From the NCBI GenBank assembly GCA_963995505.1, contig OZ023198.1, positions 12,081,141 to 12,145,140 of the forward strand: a stretch of DNA of 64,000 bases. Direction: 5' to 3'. Within the stretch, counting starts at the first letter, position 1. The number at the start of each line of letters is the position of its first letter. The DNA comes from Hypericum androsaemum (taxonomy: Eukaryota; Streptophyta; Magnoliopsida; Malpighiales; Hypericaceae). Of this stretch, positions 34,334 to 46,989 are shown in pieces. The position numbers and the translations under genes were made by a program. Below the pieces are notes generated by a model. The model was not told the DNA's origin. It made no database searches and saw only the letters and a list, made by a program, of their open reading frames with translations.

Positions 34334-36583
34334 TTATGCGCTATACTGGAGCAAGGACTGCATCTCCGGAAGCAAACGATTTGCCTTAAATCTAGTATTT
34401 GTGTTACTGGTCGTGTTCATTGCATTCATCTTGAGAGCTCGCCATGGCCAACATATATGCCTCACTTTCCGTCGATTCCTGTTTTGATTTTCTGCTTCTT
34501 CCAATTGCTTAGTCAGAGCCTCAACCCGCTCGCGAAGTTCTCCCGCCCTGCTGTCTGCCAACTGCAAGGACCTTTCTGCGGCTGCTTGTGCAGCCATCGC
34601 AGCATCTGCAAGTTCCTCTTTTATCTTCAACTTGCCATTAGCGATATCCAAGGAAGCCTTTGTTTTCTCTAGTTCCTGCCTCAGGATCGCAACCTAGAAA
34701 GCCAACTTCGTTTAGTTAAACGGGGGAAGAGAAAGAAATGCAGCAAGACATTCTAACACCTGCAAGATCTCATAACGCTTACCACTTTGTTGCGTTCTCC
34801 GATTTCGCTTTCTCCGGCTTCTACTTCCAATTCACAAGCTTCCCTCCATCTAGCAACATCAGCCTCTGTCTCTTTTATCTCTGTTAGGAGTTCCTCAACC
34901 TTAATATAATTGAATGATTAGAATTTCCATATCCAATCCAAAACCTTAAAGCGACGAGTAGGTGGATTTTTCACTCTTATAAACAAGCCCACCAAACTTG
35001 CAGCTAGTAGTAGCAATGTGATAATCCCAAAATGAACAACATACCAAATCAATTTCGATAGAACATCGAAACAACTGAGTGGCCATTCATGATGAAACAT
35101 ATACTTACATTTTGGATTAACACCCTCTCTCTTTCTTCTAGCTCCTTTATGTACAGCAGGTTGCCTGCAATTTCTTGAGCGTGACTTTCAGTCAGGCTTT
35201 GTAGACGCTCATTATCTGACCTGGCAAATACAAAGATTCATACTCAAATCCTGCAAAGATTAAGCAATATTTGTCACCCGAGTAGTTACGTTACGTGCAT
35301 TAGTACTTGAAGCACATTCGCTAATTTTCTCAGACCGCAATTTTAAGCTATGTAAACTTCCTTTCGTACTAAAATCCTGATCCACGGTTCAGTTGACATG
35401 ATTACCTGGATTCTTCTAGTGATCTCCTCAACTGAGTGATTTCACCTCGTAAATTCTTCATTATCTTCTCAACAGTCGATGCCTGGAATGAATTAACAGA
35501 AAGCAAATGTAATTACTGTGAGTGAATCACAAGCGAAAACAGACATTAACTTTGCAGCTGGTCAGTTCATGCTAATTTCTTACATTACATGAAGTTAAAT
35601 TGTAAACAACTGCACCATGGAGACCACAGAGCATCAATGTAAAATTAACATATTAACGAAATTGGGATGCAAAAACACAAGCTTTTGGAATCCGAAAGAG
35701 ATGAGAAATCCAAACACACCAGGCTAACAACTTCCTCGTCGCACTCGCTGCCACCATCTGACTTGACACTAGCTGCACTGCTACTACTAGGAGCAACACT
35801 ACCAGTAGCAGGTGTCGAACTCGCAAGCGAACTTTCCACCTGATGCTCCCCACTCCCACCGCCACCCATAATAAACCCGAACCCCACCCCGCGCAACCCG
35901 CGCTCAGCAAACTGCAACAGAGGCACCCTCTTCTGATCATTGCTCCCTCCTCTCAACTTCCTCTCCACCGATTCCTTCTCCACGAGCGCAACCCTCAACA
36001 AGGTGCTGATGTCCCTATTCTCCTCGGTCAAGCTCACCACACTGCTCTGCAACTCCTTCACCTCCTTCTCCTTTGCATCCTTAAAATCCCTCACTTTAGC
36101 CTCCACCTCGCTTGCCACCCTCCTAATGCACACCAACTCTTCCCGAATCACCATCAATTCCTCGTCTTTGATCCCACCCGGCACCTCATCCTCGTTACAA
36201 TCCAATGTCTCAACAACCCCCTTCTCCTCCTCATCGCCATCTAGGCCTTGTACTAACCTAACCAAGCAATCCCGAACCGGGTTCAGCTCATTCAATACTT
36301 CTAAAAAAGACCCATTTCTCCTTTTCGCCTCCTCCACCTCAAGCTCCAATCTTTCCACTCCCTCCTTGAGAAAGCTCACTTCTTTCTCCAGCTCCCCGTT
36401 CTTCCTCACCTCCTCCTCCAACCTCTTCAAGAACTCCTCCTCCTTGGCCCCACTTGAACCCTCGAGCTCGTCCCTCTCCAGCTGGAGGAGGCCAGTTTGG
36501 TCATTAAAGTACTGGTCCTGGCCTTGGTCTTCATGTTGACGAGGAGGACGGGGGGTTTCTTGCAAGATGGTTTCGTGTTCCAT
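34334..36583 (-). CDS. Long coiled-coil protein of unknown function
   Basis: Exons 5' to 3': 36583-35720, 35482-35406, 35220-35109, 34899-34783, 34693-34334; 509 residues. The first exon encodes an acidic, Leu/Glu/Lys-rich heptad region (about 30-200) and a Ser/Gly-rich linker (GFGFIMGGGGSGEHQ, then a Ser run). The later exons encode a second coiled coil (VEKIMKNLRGEITQLRRSLEE, then about 130 more heptad-like residues) ending in a basic tail with CWPWRALK. No enzyme motif is present. It resembles plant myosin-heavy-chain-like or kinectin-like scaffold proteins in general, but I do not recognise a named gene. An intron contains a separate hydrophobic reading frame (see 34918-35074). Confidence 0.8.
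34918..35074 (-). other. Candidate alternative last exon encoding a tail anchor
   Basis: Inside the intron 34900-35108, the minus strand has an open frame ending at a stop at 34918. It encodes a 23-residue hydrophobic helix (WYVVHFGIITLLLLAASLVG and on) followed by a basic flank (RVKNPPTRRFK). A CAG acceptor ending at 35075 would join it in frame to the donor of exon 2 (35406, phase 2), skipping exon 3. This is a prediction with no transcript support. Confidence 0.45.
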
Positions 36584-38946
36584 GGCCCATGTACTAAAAC
36601 GGACAGCGAAGCGAGGGAGTAACAGAAAGATTGGATCTTGATCATCTTAGAGAGTCAAAGAATAAAAAGGTTAGATGATTTTGGGAAACCTAACAGTCAA
36701 CGGGTCGGAGGGAAAAGATGTTAGAAACAGTTTGGGTTCGAGGACGAGCGGGTAATGGCTGCTTACGTTCCGGACTTGCTTTTACAACTTCAATCTTAAT
36801 GCGCGACCTGTCGTCTGCGGAACTTCAAGGTTTGGACAACCAAACGACTGGATACGGTATCGTTCCGTCGAAAGAGATAATATTCCGTCGAAAGTCATCT
36901 CAGGAATGTCATTCTTAAGTTTAACAGTAGTCGATATTTTGTTGTGTCAAACATATATTTGATAAGCAAACAGTTTTTAGGCTAAACTGACAAGAGTTCC
37001 TATCTCATATTTAAGGGATAATTTCCCCCTTAAAAAAAAGGATCATTTGGTTACCACTTTACAGAAAAAGAAAAAAAAATTACTATTGAGTTTATAGGCC
37101 AAGTTGGCTAAATTTTTTTCAAAAAAAAACATATATCTGGTAGTAGATAATAGTGCTGATGAGGGTATCATCCGGATAAGATTATTATTAAAAGCAATTA
37201 TCATTACACGTCGATAAATAATACCAATAATCGTTAAATGGGTACCACTAAATTCAGACATTATTTCCATGATAAAATATTTTCATTTTCTTTACCATCA
37301 GTAATTGCAACGGATGCTTACATATTAATTAACCAATTTAAAACTAATTTAAACAATTACTATTTAATTTCACAGTAATAAGAAAGTCGATTAGAATAAT
37401 CAACTATTTGGATAAATTTAGACTAGGCTTTGTGTGGGCCCAACTAAAAGTTGGATCCCTCCAAAAATAGGCGTATACCACTCTTTGCAGCGCGCACACG
37501 GTATTCTTTAGTAAAAGGCGAAAGAATAGTTCGCTTTGTGCTCACTGCGTGGCTGCGTGAGTTGGAAGCGAGAACTCGTAGGTTATTTATAGGAAGCAAG
37601 AGGGGTTCTGGTTGCTGACATTACCGATGTGGGAATCGGTAAGTGGAAGACAAGGGTTTGTAACCTTTTTATCTCTCCAGCGTGTACTTTTTGCACCTTC
37701 CTTCTCTAATATTTTCCAATGTCACAAAACAGAATTTTACTCGAAAATCTTAACATCTGGCTTAGATTCAACATTTATGATATAAATGCCATGTTACCAT
37801 CAAGTCCGGTTTAGTCATTTATATTCTGAACAATTTTAATAAAATATAAAATTATCATTTTTAAATAAAAATTTATTTCTTATGAAACTTGGTTCCAAAT
37901 ATATTTATTTTTTAAACCAAAGGTATCAAATTTCAAATTTCTGGTGATTCCAGATAGTTCTGCTAGTTTACACCTAGTTGTAACTCAATGAAGTAAAAAA
38001 TCTACCGGAAATGAATAAATTTTTTTACAACGTCTCTCTACAAGTATAATTTGTTATTCCTCAATAGTTAAAATTTTCTCAAGTGACAATCTTTTGCTGG
38101 ACCCTCAAAATTAATTTTAGGTCTATTCAATTTTATTGAAAGATAAATGATGTAAATATTGTCACCTACAAAATTACTAACTAAAACTGATTTAAACTGA
38201 TCCACAAATCCAAGGCACTTGGTTTATAATCCATGGTCGTCTCACATTTGACTTGATAGCTCTCGTCATTAATATCGAATTATCCTATTGGCCACTTTTT
38301 AATGTTACTATCCAATTAAATCAAAATTCATCAGTTTAGTAAATATATGAATACTATTTGGTGTAAAAAACTTGATTGTTCTGGTTAATAAGATGTGATT
38401 CGATTGATTTGTATACAATTAACTGCATATTGATTAAGCATCAAAGTTTATACAAATACCAAACTTTCGCCTTTTCCTTAAAAAGAATCACACATTGAAG
38501 TTTCTCGTCCAAAATAACAACAATAGATCAAAGAGGCAATTGGTGAGCACGTTAAACATTTTCCCTTACTTTACCTTTTAGTATAATTTATTATATAAAA
38601 GACGTATATTCCATAAATAATATAAAAATATACCCTAAGTTCTAACCTATATCGAGCATGTTTGGCAATTATTTTTCCTGGATAAAATCCAATTTCACGT
38701 GTTTTAATCTGAGCAAGTGTTATATGCAGGAAACATAATTTTATCTCAACTAAAACTTCGTAATTGAAATTCTTTTTAAAAGTAGTAAGAACTAAAAAAA
38801 ATCTGTAAATGAATCCATATAACTTACTTCTGATATTAGATGTTTTAAATAAAAAGATACTAATTAATTTCAAATTATTATACATGGTTCAAAATTTTTT
38901 TATTTTTCTATGTAAATAAAAATAATATCCATTCGTCTAACCAATT
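36584..38946. other. Intergenic region with no recognised gene
   Basis: The upstream region of the coiled-coil gene followed by about 2 kb of AT-rich DNA up to the copia element. Nothing else could be supported. Confidence 0.55.
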
Positions 38947-38951
38947 GATTC

Positions 38952-39416
38952 TGTTGGACCTAGGGCCCATTAGTCACCCATTATTGGGCAAAAATGGGCC
39001 CAGGCACATTAGGCCCAAAAGCCAGTGGGCTTTTGGGCCGACACGTGGCAAAGCTAATGGGTAGCTTCACCACGTGGCGGACACGTGGCGCACATGTAAA
39101 AGTCGAACCTCCCTATAAAAGGGAGAAAGAGCTGGTGACCATATGTAAGTTATCCCATTCTAATATACATATCAGAAGACTTATTACAGATTAGTTCCAG
39201 TAGTTTTCAGATTTTACAAAGTAAGAAAACTCGTGGAAATCGTTTACGTATCCGATCCGTTTGTGATCGTAAACCGCCGGTGACAATATCTCATTATCCG
39301 ATCCTGTGTGAAGCACGCCACAACAAGTAAGTCTTGTTATTTATTAATGAATTTATTTCATTAAGTAGGAGGAAATTAACTCATAATTATGTATTAATTA
39401 TGGGCCAGATCCTTCA
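38952..39416 (+). repeat. 5' LTR of the copia element
   Basis: 465 bp. Contains three CACGTG G-boxes (39042, 39071, 39082) and a TATA box CCTATAAAAGGG (about 39111-39122). It holds one copy of a 29-bp unit that is triplicated in the 3' LTR. Confidence 0.93.
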
Positions 39417-41337
39417 ATTAGTATCAGAGCTTGCTTAGATATTGTTCTGTTTGTTATATAATTTTTGAAATCAAAGTTTAATTGTGAATATTTGGTTCAA
39501 AAATTGAGTTTAATTGTGATTTTTAATAAAAATTATAATCTGGTGTACTTTATTGTAATCAATTTAAAACTAACAGAAATAAATTGAAATTTGTCCAACC
39601 ACGCGGGTAAAATTTGTGCACGCGCAAAACCTTAAGGTACTAAAGTGAAATTTAGCTATCTACGTGTCATGTCCTTCGGTGAAAATTACCCCAAAATCCC
39701 TAATCGGGCGATTTGTGAGTGATTTTTCCCCAAATCGTAAATCCTAAGAAATCCATCGATTTTCGACAATTTCAACACCATCGATCAACGTAGATCGATT
39801 CTCCGGCGTGTTCCCGATGTTTCGATACCATCTTTATGGATCGACGTCGCCAGAATTATTCGATCGAAGCTCAGAACTTCGCCGGCGACCGAAAGAGAGA
39901 AAACGACGGCGAAGGAGAACGGCGGTACGACTGGCCGTGCGACCAGTTCGATCGTGACCGGGAGGCCACGGCGAGTCGAACGCGACTGGTGGCGTACGCT
40001 GACTCGCCGCCGTGAGAGAGCGGTCGTAGGAGGGTGATTCGGAGGCGATTTCTTCTTCGCAGTCGAGGAGGAGAAAGTAAAGGGAAAAAATCTGCGTGAG
40101 GCAAAATCGTAATTTCCCAATTTTCTCGGAAATTTTTATATCCCGGTTCGATTCAATTGAAACTGTACGAATTGGTCTAGTTCTTGGTTCGACCGAATTC
40201 GATTTTGGCCAATTTTGGGCAGAATTTAATTTTTAATGACTTGAATATATTTTGGAATAAGTTCTGAAATATATTGAACATAATATATAATTACATTTAA
40301 GAATCTAGAATTGAACAGATCCTTTGAGTATGTGATCATCGTTTGATTAAAAATTATGTTTTTTTGATCATTGGGTAAATATGTGTATTGACCCAAAATT
40401 AACATGCATATGTTGTATATTAACGATAAAATATAAGACGGTTGTGTACCGAAATTTTTGTGCACGTGAAATACGTGAAGGCATACTCAAGTGTCGCATT
40501 TCGAGTCGACAACCAAAGGACGATATGTATGTTCTGATGGAACATATAGAGAATGTTCATCAAAAGATGCAGGATTGCATCTGGGCAGGAGGATACGACT
40601 ATGGAGAGCATTGGCCTTCCATATTCAGTGATCTTTTGATCACACTCAGGATTAAGGAAAAAAATAGAATTTTTCCTACAACCTGAGGATTGTTCACACA
40701 GAGATGCACTGGCGGAGTTAGTCCTTTATTTACAGAATAAAAGACTTCTGGAGGAAATGATCCCCAATCCTCCTATGGAACTACGTAGTGGACATATGAT
40801 ATGTCGCTACTGTAGCCTGGGATACTTTTATAGTTTTCCCATTCCATGTGTGGTGTGGATTTTAAATTCCGTACCTATCCCAATTATGACTGTTTGAATC
40901 CTTTTAGGTCTATAAATAGATCCTTAATGTATTTTAGTATGTCTTGTTGAAAGTTTTCATATACATATGTCATTTTTGGGAAACTTTGTTATATACTAGG
41001 TATTCATAGAAGCTTTATATACATATGTGTGTATTCAAAATTTCATATATATCCTTGTATATATAAATAAAAGGCTTGTGAGCTTTTTATTTTTGTGATT
41101 ATATAATGTGTTTATTTGATTGCTCGTGTTATTTCTACTTGTATTTACTATCAAAGAACTTAGGATGATTAAAGTTTGAGATTAATTCTTGAAGGGTAAG
41201 GAAAAACACACCCGTGACCTACTTTAAATTCGAGATTAGTCAAGGACTTTATATTGTTCGGAGTTATAATGTATAGTAAATTTGTATCGTATTGCTAATA
41301 ATGACTCCTTAATATTTTTTTATAATTCCCGTTAGTT
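39417..41337 (+). other. Untranslated leader of the copia element
   Basis: 1.9 kb between the 5' LTR and the gag ATG. It contains a GC-rich, CG-dinucleotide-rich island (about 39690-40080) in AT-rich surroundings. A 101-codon open frame at 40381-40686 resembles nothing I know. No conserved protein domain was seen. Confidence 0.7.
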
Positions 41338-42314
41338 ATGTCGATTGCTTCCAAATCGATTATCGCTGAGCTCAACAAGGAGTTGAAGCTTAATGGTGAC
41401 AACTACGATAACTGGAGTATGAAAATACTGTATGTGCTAGAAGAACAAGATGTTCTTGAGATGATATCTACAATATTAGTTGAACATGTGTCAGGTACCA
41501 CTGCACAGCATAAGCATGATAGTGACGCTTTTATAGCTTGGAAAAAGAAGAACTCTACTGCTCGTCTCATCTTGCTAAGTGCAATGATGGATGATATTAC
41601 CAGGCAGTTTCGTGTCTATGACAATGCAAAGGACCTATGGGATGCTCTAAAAGAAAGATTCATGAGGCTTTCAATCTCGAAGCTACGTGCTTTGACTATA
41701 AGATTTGATACTTATAAGAAACGCCCTGATCATTCTATGCAAAAGTATCTCAGGGAAATGTCAAACATGATTGGTGAGTTGGTTGAGGCTGGCCACATGC
41801 TCAGTAATGAGCAGCAAATCTAGGCTGTCATTCGTTCCTTACCTGTGAGCTGGGAACACATAAAAATACTTAGCCATGCTGATAATGTTACGACATGGCC
41901 CGACACCTTGAGCTAGAAGAAGATCGCCTCTTAGCTATTAGAGTACACCCCGAAGCCCACATGACTCAGTCTAGTGGCACAAGGAGTACGAGAAAAAGAG
42001 GAAAAAAGGGCAAGGGTAAGAAAAATGGAAACAAGAGCAAAGCTGAAAAATCTGGAACTAGTGAGAAAAGTTCTGGAAGAAAGAAAAAAAGAAAGTTTAA
42101 CATCAAGAAAGTCAGATGTTACAACTGTCAAAGGAAAGATCATTTCGCTAAAGATTGCATGGAAGAAAAGAAGGTACATCAGATTCACTCATATGTGAAT
42201 AAATTATATGTATCTAGTACTGTTCTTCTATCTGAAACTCATCCCATGTGGGTGATTGATTCAGGAGCGACCGATCATGTAACAAAAGATCGTGAAGCTT
42301 TTGTTGATTTCTGA
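41338..42314 (+). pseudogene. Copia gag and protease region, broken
   Basis: Gag starts at ATG 41338 with the copia-type N-terminal block (LNGDNYDNWSMKILYVLE) and runs 161 codons to a TAG at 41821. Similarity continues past the stop, then the frame shifts near 41890. The next frame encodes a Lys/Ser-rich linker, one CCHC zinc knuckle (CYNCQRKDHFAKDC) and the aspartic protease motif WVIDSGATDH. A TGA follows at 42312. Confidence 0.93.
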
Positions 42315-42479
42315 TGGTTGCCGATAGGAGCAAAATACATTTTTGTTGTTAACAACACACGAGTGAATGTTAAGGGTATGTGTATATGTAAATTGAACCT
42401 GCATCAAGGATATACCCTATTTTTACATGATGTGCTGTTTGCTCCATAAATTTTCTGGAACTTAATTTCTGTCTCAACC

Positions 42480-45418
42480 TTGATGGCTCTTGGCTTTCGA
42501 TTGCTGTTTGAGAATAGTTCTGTACAGTTATTTTTAGAACACATTTTTTATGGATCTAGTTTTACATCAGGTAGTTTCTTAATTATGGATGTTGATCAGT
42601 TATCAAAATTTTGTTGTTCCTTAGTCACTAATGTGCGAACGTCTAGAGATGACGTTAATTTATCGCATTCTAGATTGGGCCATATTGGTCAAGATCGCAT
42701 GAATCGTCTAGCTAAGGCAGGACTATTAGGTAATTTAGAAAAAGCTATTTTACCTATATGCGAACGATGTCTAGAAAGAAAATTGATAAAAAAAAACTAT
42801 TTGGTAAAGGAACTAGAGCCACCTTTCCACTGTAGTCAATTCATTCTGATATTTGTGGTCAAATGAATGTGAGGGCTAGACATGAAGCGTATTACTTCAT
42901 CATATTTATAGACGACTATAGTAAGTATGGTCAAGTCTATTTGATTACTCACAAATCTGAAGCATTTAGTTGTTTCAAAATTTTTATGAATTTTGCTGAG
43001 AATCAACATGATAGAAAGATTAAGGCCTTACGAACAGATCGTGGCCGTGAGTATCTTTCTGATGAATTTAATACTCTGTGCCAAGAAAAAGGAATTGAAT
43101 ATCAGTTGTCCATTCCTTATACACCTCAACAAAATGGGGTAGCAGAAAGAAGGAACAGAACCCTTCTTGACATGGTTAGATCTATGATGGCTGAGGCAAA
43201 TTTGCCTATATCATTTTATGGCGATGTGCTCCTTACCGCCGCATATGTTCTAAACCGAGTCCCCTCTAAATCTATCGCCAGCACCCCTTACAAAATATGG
43301 ATAGGTCAAAAATCCGATCTAAGTTACTTAAGACCGTGGGGGTGTGTATCTTATGTCCATTCTACCTCTAGTTCTTTCGGTAAATTAGGACCGAGAGGTA
43401 GAAAGAGTATCTTTATAAGATACTCTAAAGTATCAAAGGGATACGTTTTCATAGGTGAACTCGAAAATAGACAAGTGACAGAATTTTAATCACGAGATGT
43501 CACATTTTTGGAAAATATTTTTCCGAAATTGGGAGACGTAAGTAGTGATCTTACGTTATACGAAATTAATGAGGCAGAATCATCTGGATCGCTCCAACCG
43601 AGTGGGAGAATTATGGAGAACAATCAAGTTTTTCTATCTCAAAATGATCCGGTAGTTCACGATCCTAGTGTGAGTACATTTCCAAATTCCAGTGGGAGTA
43701 TGTATTATCCCTTTAGTAGGAGTACTATTCTTGGTTATGATGAATATATTAGAGATATTTATCAAAACCATAAATTTCGTAGAACCAAAACAACTAGCAT
43801 TCCATGCAAACGATTTGAGGTTGAATGCGCTGCTAATACTTTCTTTGTATCATTGAAAGATAACAATGGTCCAAGTAAGATTCTTTTGACAATCCTACAA
43901 GATGAGAATGAAACCAAGAATGTTTCTGCTTCTCTATCATCTCCTGATAAAAATGAATGGATTAAAGCAATGGAGTAAGAGATGGCTTCGATGAAGAAAA
44001 TCTATGTTTGGGAATTGGTTGATCTGCCTAGTGGACGTAGAGAAATTAGGAACAAGTGGGTTCTCAAGATTAAGCGTAAAGCAGATGACTGTATCGAAAG
44101 GTACAAAGCTTGTTTAGTTGCCCAAGGATTCAAACAACAGGAAGGAATAGACTTTGAGGAGACTTTCGCACCTGTTGTGAGATTTACATCCATTAGGATA
44201 ATTCTGGCTATGGTTTTAAATTTAGACCTTGAGCTACATCAAATGGATGTTAAGACTGCTTTTCTCAATGGAGAATTAGATGAAGAAATCTATATAATTC
44301 AGCAAGAGAGCTACATCCAAAAAGGCTACGAACGTAAAGTTTACAAATTGATGAGATCAATTTATGGCCTTAAACAGTCTTCTAGACAATGGTACATTCG
44401 CTTTCATAATACGATTATGTCGCATGATTTTAAAATGATAGACGAAGACCATTGTGTCTATTTAAAATTTTCAGATAATAAGTTTATCATTATTACACTG
44501 TAAGTTTGATTTTTGTCCAACTTTGAAATGAAAGATATGGGTGAAGCTAATTACATTCTCGGAGTTAAGATCATGAGAAATTGCTAGAAAAAGCTATTAT
44601 CTCTTTCACAAGAGACATATATCCATAAAGTAGTAGAGTAATTTAATTATAATAATAGTAATCCTAAGTTTGTCTCGATTGCCAAAGGCCATCATCTTAA
44701 TAAAAACATGTGTCCTATAACAGCTCAACATAAAAGAGATATGATAAAAATCTCTTATGCTAATGCAGTTGGTTGTCTGATGTACGCAATGTTGTGTACA
44801 AGACCAGACATTTGCTATGCTGTCGGTATAGCTAGTAAATATCAGTCTAATCCAGGTCAAGCATATTGGAAAGTAGCTAAAGAAATTATGAAATACTTGA
44901 ATACGACTGCAGAATACTCACTGGTTTATCAAGGTCAAGACCTGATATTGAGAGGTTACACCAATGCTGATTGGGGTGGTGATGTGGATGAGAATAAATC
45001 TACATCTGGATATGTCTTCATGCTTGACGGAGGTGCTATTTCGTGGAGTAGCAAGAAACAAAAGTGTGTTTCTCTGTCAACTATGGAAACTGAGTACGTT
45101 GCTTCTGCGGCAGCTGTACAAGAAGCAATATGGTTGAAGAGATTTCTAAACCATTTATCCCTAACCAACTCAAAAGGACCAGTGGGTTTATTTTACGATA
45201 ATCAAGCGTCAATAGCTTTTGCTAAGAATCCTAAATACCATAGCAGAGCAAAGCATACTGGCATTAAGTATCACTTTATTAGGGATATGATTATACATAA
45301 GGAGGTTAGCATAAAACATATGCCTACGCAAGATATGATAGTGGATCCTATGACCAAGGTTGTATCCAGAGATGTGTTTGAAAAATACGTCAGATCTCTA
45401 GGTTTGCGTAGACGCTGA
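42480..45418 (+). pseudogene. Copia integrase, reverse transcriptase and RNase H region, broken
   Basis: 42480-42866 holds the pre-integrase HH-CC zinc region (HSRLGHIG, then CERCLERK). After a frame change, the integrase core follows at 42863-43489 with the D-D-E residues in FIDDYSKY, RTDRGREYLS and QQNGVAERRN. Reverse transcriptase lies at 43982-44503 (NKWVLKIKRK, AQGFKQQEGIDF, HQMDVKTAFLNGEL, IYGLKQSSRQW). The YxDD catalytic loop expected after about 44500 is absent: the frame stops and resumes at FEMKDMGEANYIL. RNase H is intact at 44708-45418 (ANADW-type motif, [17 protein letters not shown]). Stops at 43487, 43976, 44501 and beyond make it non-functional. Confidence 0.95.
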
Positions 45419-46484
45419 TATTTTTTGTACATATTATAATAAATCAGTTGTTCAATATAACATGGTTGATCTAGCAATACGAATGTGTGAATGTTATTTT
45501 GGGAAATAGTTACCAGAGCATGTGAGACAGAAAAGTAACCTACTCACACGGGTGTTTACTTCAGTGGGAGTCAACGAGTTAATTCCTTGTTGAGATGAGA
45601 CAGTTTTATGAACATCATTACATCGAGTGCCTGTTCTAAAATGTTAATATCGTCTTGCTTAACTACAAGAAAAGTTCTTGTTAAAGTGCGAGATTTGTGA
45701 TAATGCAAGCATCTGTTGCTACATTGGATTTTTTGTAAATCCAAATGATAAGAAATAAGTAGAACTTATCATTAATCTGTCTATATAGCCTAGAGCAGTT
45801 TTTAGTAAACTAAAGTCGTTGTTCAGTAAAATATCGAGACTGATGCTCTAGTACGATGTTTAATTATGAATTACATGCGCTCTTTTTTTTTCAAAAGAAT
45901 GAACATCATAAAACGTGGACTGTACCATGTTTGCTTTGTCGACCAATGGATGAGAAATCATAAAGTAATTTATGTTTCCCTGGTGTGAGACCAATTCCGA
46001 AAAAATATATTTTTCGATTCACTATCCTCATGATCCTTAACGTATTTTGAAAATATGATTCTGTGCTGCTAGCTTGGAATGTCTATGAAAATGTCATGAT
46101 TCATTATTCGACCTGACAAGACTGACTAGAAAAGCAGGCTTTATCATGATGGAAGAAATACTTATAAAAGAGAAGGTTCTTCATCGATCACATTCCTAAG
46201 TTTCATTGTTCAATGGTGCACACATATTGTGTTGAGAGCAATACAATATTGAACATAAGTAAATTGTTTGAAATCACATATGCAAACAATGGAACATGAG
46301 ATGAGACCTAGGATAAGGCATACCTTACGTAATGAGAATGTTGAGATGCTATCATTCAAGTAGCCCGTGTGTGTGTGCTCTTGAGTTTAGTTACGTGTAC
46401 TCGATGTATGCTGGTCGCACTAAATTTTTGCTAAACATAATCTGAGACATTGTTGATTATGATCAATAATGTGTGAGTAGGAGA
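45419..46484 (+). other. Non-coding stretch between pol and the 3' LTR
   Basis: About 1.07 kb with no long reading frame on either strand, ending in the polypurine tract. It is longer than in most copia elements. Whether it once held an extra gene cannot be told. Confidence 0.65.
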
Positions 46485-46984
46485 TGTTGGACCTAGGGCC
46501 CATTAGTCACCCATTATTGGGCAAAAATGGGCCCAGGCCCATTTGGGCCGACACGTGGCACGCCACGCGGCAAAGATATTGAGTAGCTTCGCCACGCGGC
46601 AAAGCTAATGGGTAGCTTCGCCACGTGACAAAGCTATTGGGTAGCTTCGACACGTGGCGTGGGTGACACCTGGCGCACATGTGAGAGCCGGACGTCCCTA
46701 TAAAAGGGAGAAAGAGCTGGTGACCATATGTAAGTTATCCCATTCTAATATACACATCAGAGGATTTATTACGGATTAATTCCAGTAGTTCTCAGATTTT
46801 ACAAAGTAAGAAAACTAGTGGAAATCGTTTACATATCCGATCCGTTTGTGATCGTAAATCACCGGTGACAATATCTCGTTATCCGATCCTGTGTGAAGTA
46901 CGCTACAACAAATAAATCTTGTTATTCATTAATTAAGAGATAATTAACTCATAATTATGTGTTAATTATGGGCCAGATCCTTCA
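46485..46984 (+). repeat. 3' LTR of the copia element
   Basis: 500 bp. Holds three tandem copies of a 29-bp unit starting at 46564, 46593 and 46622, G-boxes at 46552, 46622 and 46650, and a TATA box near 46693. It lies about 0.45 kb upstream of the presumed leader of the zinc-finger gene, in the same orientation. Confidence 0.93.
46564..46650 (+). repeat. 29-bp tandem repeat in the U3 region of the 3' LTR
   Basis: Three units of the form CACGyGrCAAAG.TATTG, then a conserved GTAGCTTCGC block. The 5' LTR has only one unit (39042-39070). Each unit begins with a CACG.G core that is, or is one base from, a G-box. Confidence 0.85.
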
Positions 46985-46989
46985 GATTC

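Larger units (their letters stand above)
38952..46984 (+). mobile_element. Full-length but defective Ty1/copia LTR retrotransposon
   Basis: An 8.0-kb element with LTRs at 38952-39416 and 46485-46984, flanked by a 5-bp duplication GATTC (38947-38951 and 46985-46989). LTRs begin TGTTGGACCTAGGGCCCATT and end CCAGATCCTTCA. A degenerate primer-binding site (TTAGTATCAGAGC, 39419-39431) follows the 5' LTR. A purine-rich GAGTAGGAGA precedes the 3' LTR. Interior order is Gag, CCHC knuckle, protease, integrase, reverse transcriptase, RNase H, which defines copia as opposed to gypsy. The unit has several in-frame stops and at least two frame changes and cannot make a complete polyprotein. A 1.9-kb untranslated leader and a 1.1-kb stretch between pol and the 3' LTR are unusually long. 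Confidence 0.96.

Noticed and set aside
35653..35940. 95-codon minus-strand open frame overlapping the coiled-coil exon
   Set aside because: Alternative frame of the same exon 1; the main frame has the coiled coil and correct splice phase.
35940..36539. 199-codon Ser/Leu-rich open frame on the plus strand
   Set aside because: It is the exact antisense of the coiled-coil gene's first exon. The Leu/Ser richness is the complement of Glu/Lys/Leu heptads.
39785..40120. 111-codon Arg/Ser-rich minus-strand open frame
   Set aside because: Produced by a GC-rich island in the retrotransposon leader; no domain.
40381..40686. 101-codon open frame in the copia leader
   Set aside because: No recognisable domain, and it lies between the 5' LTR and gag. 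Noted under the leader but not called a gene.
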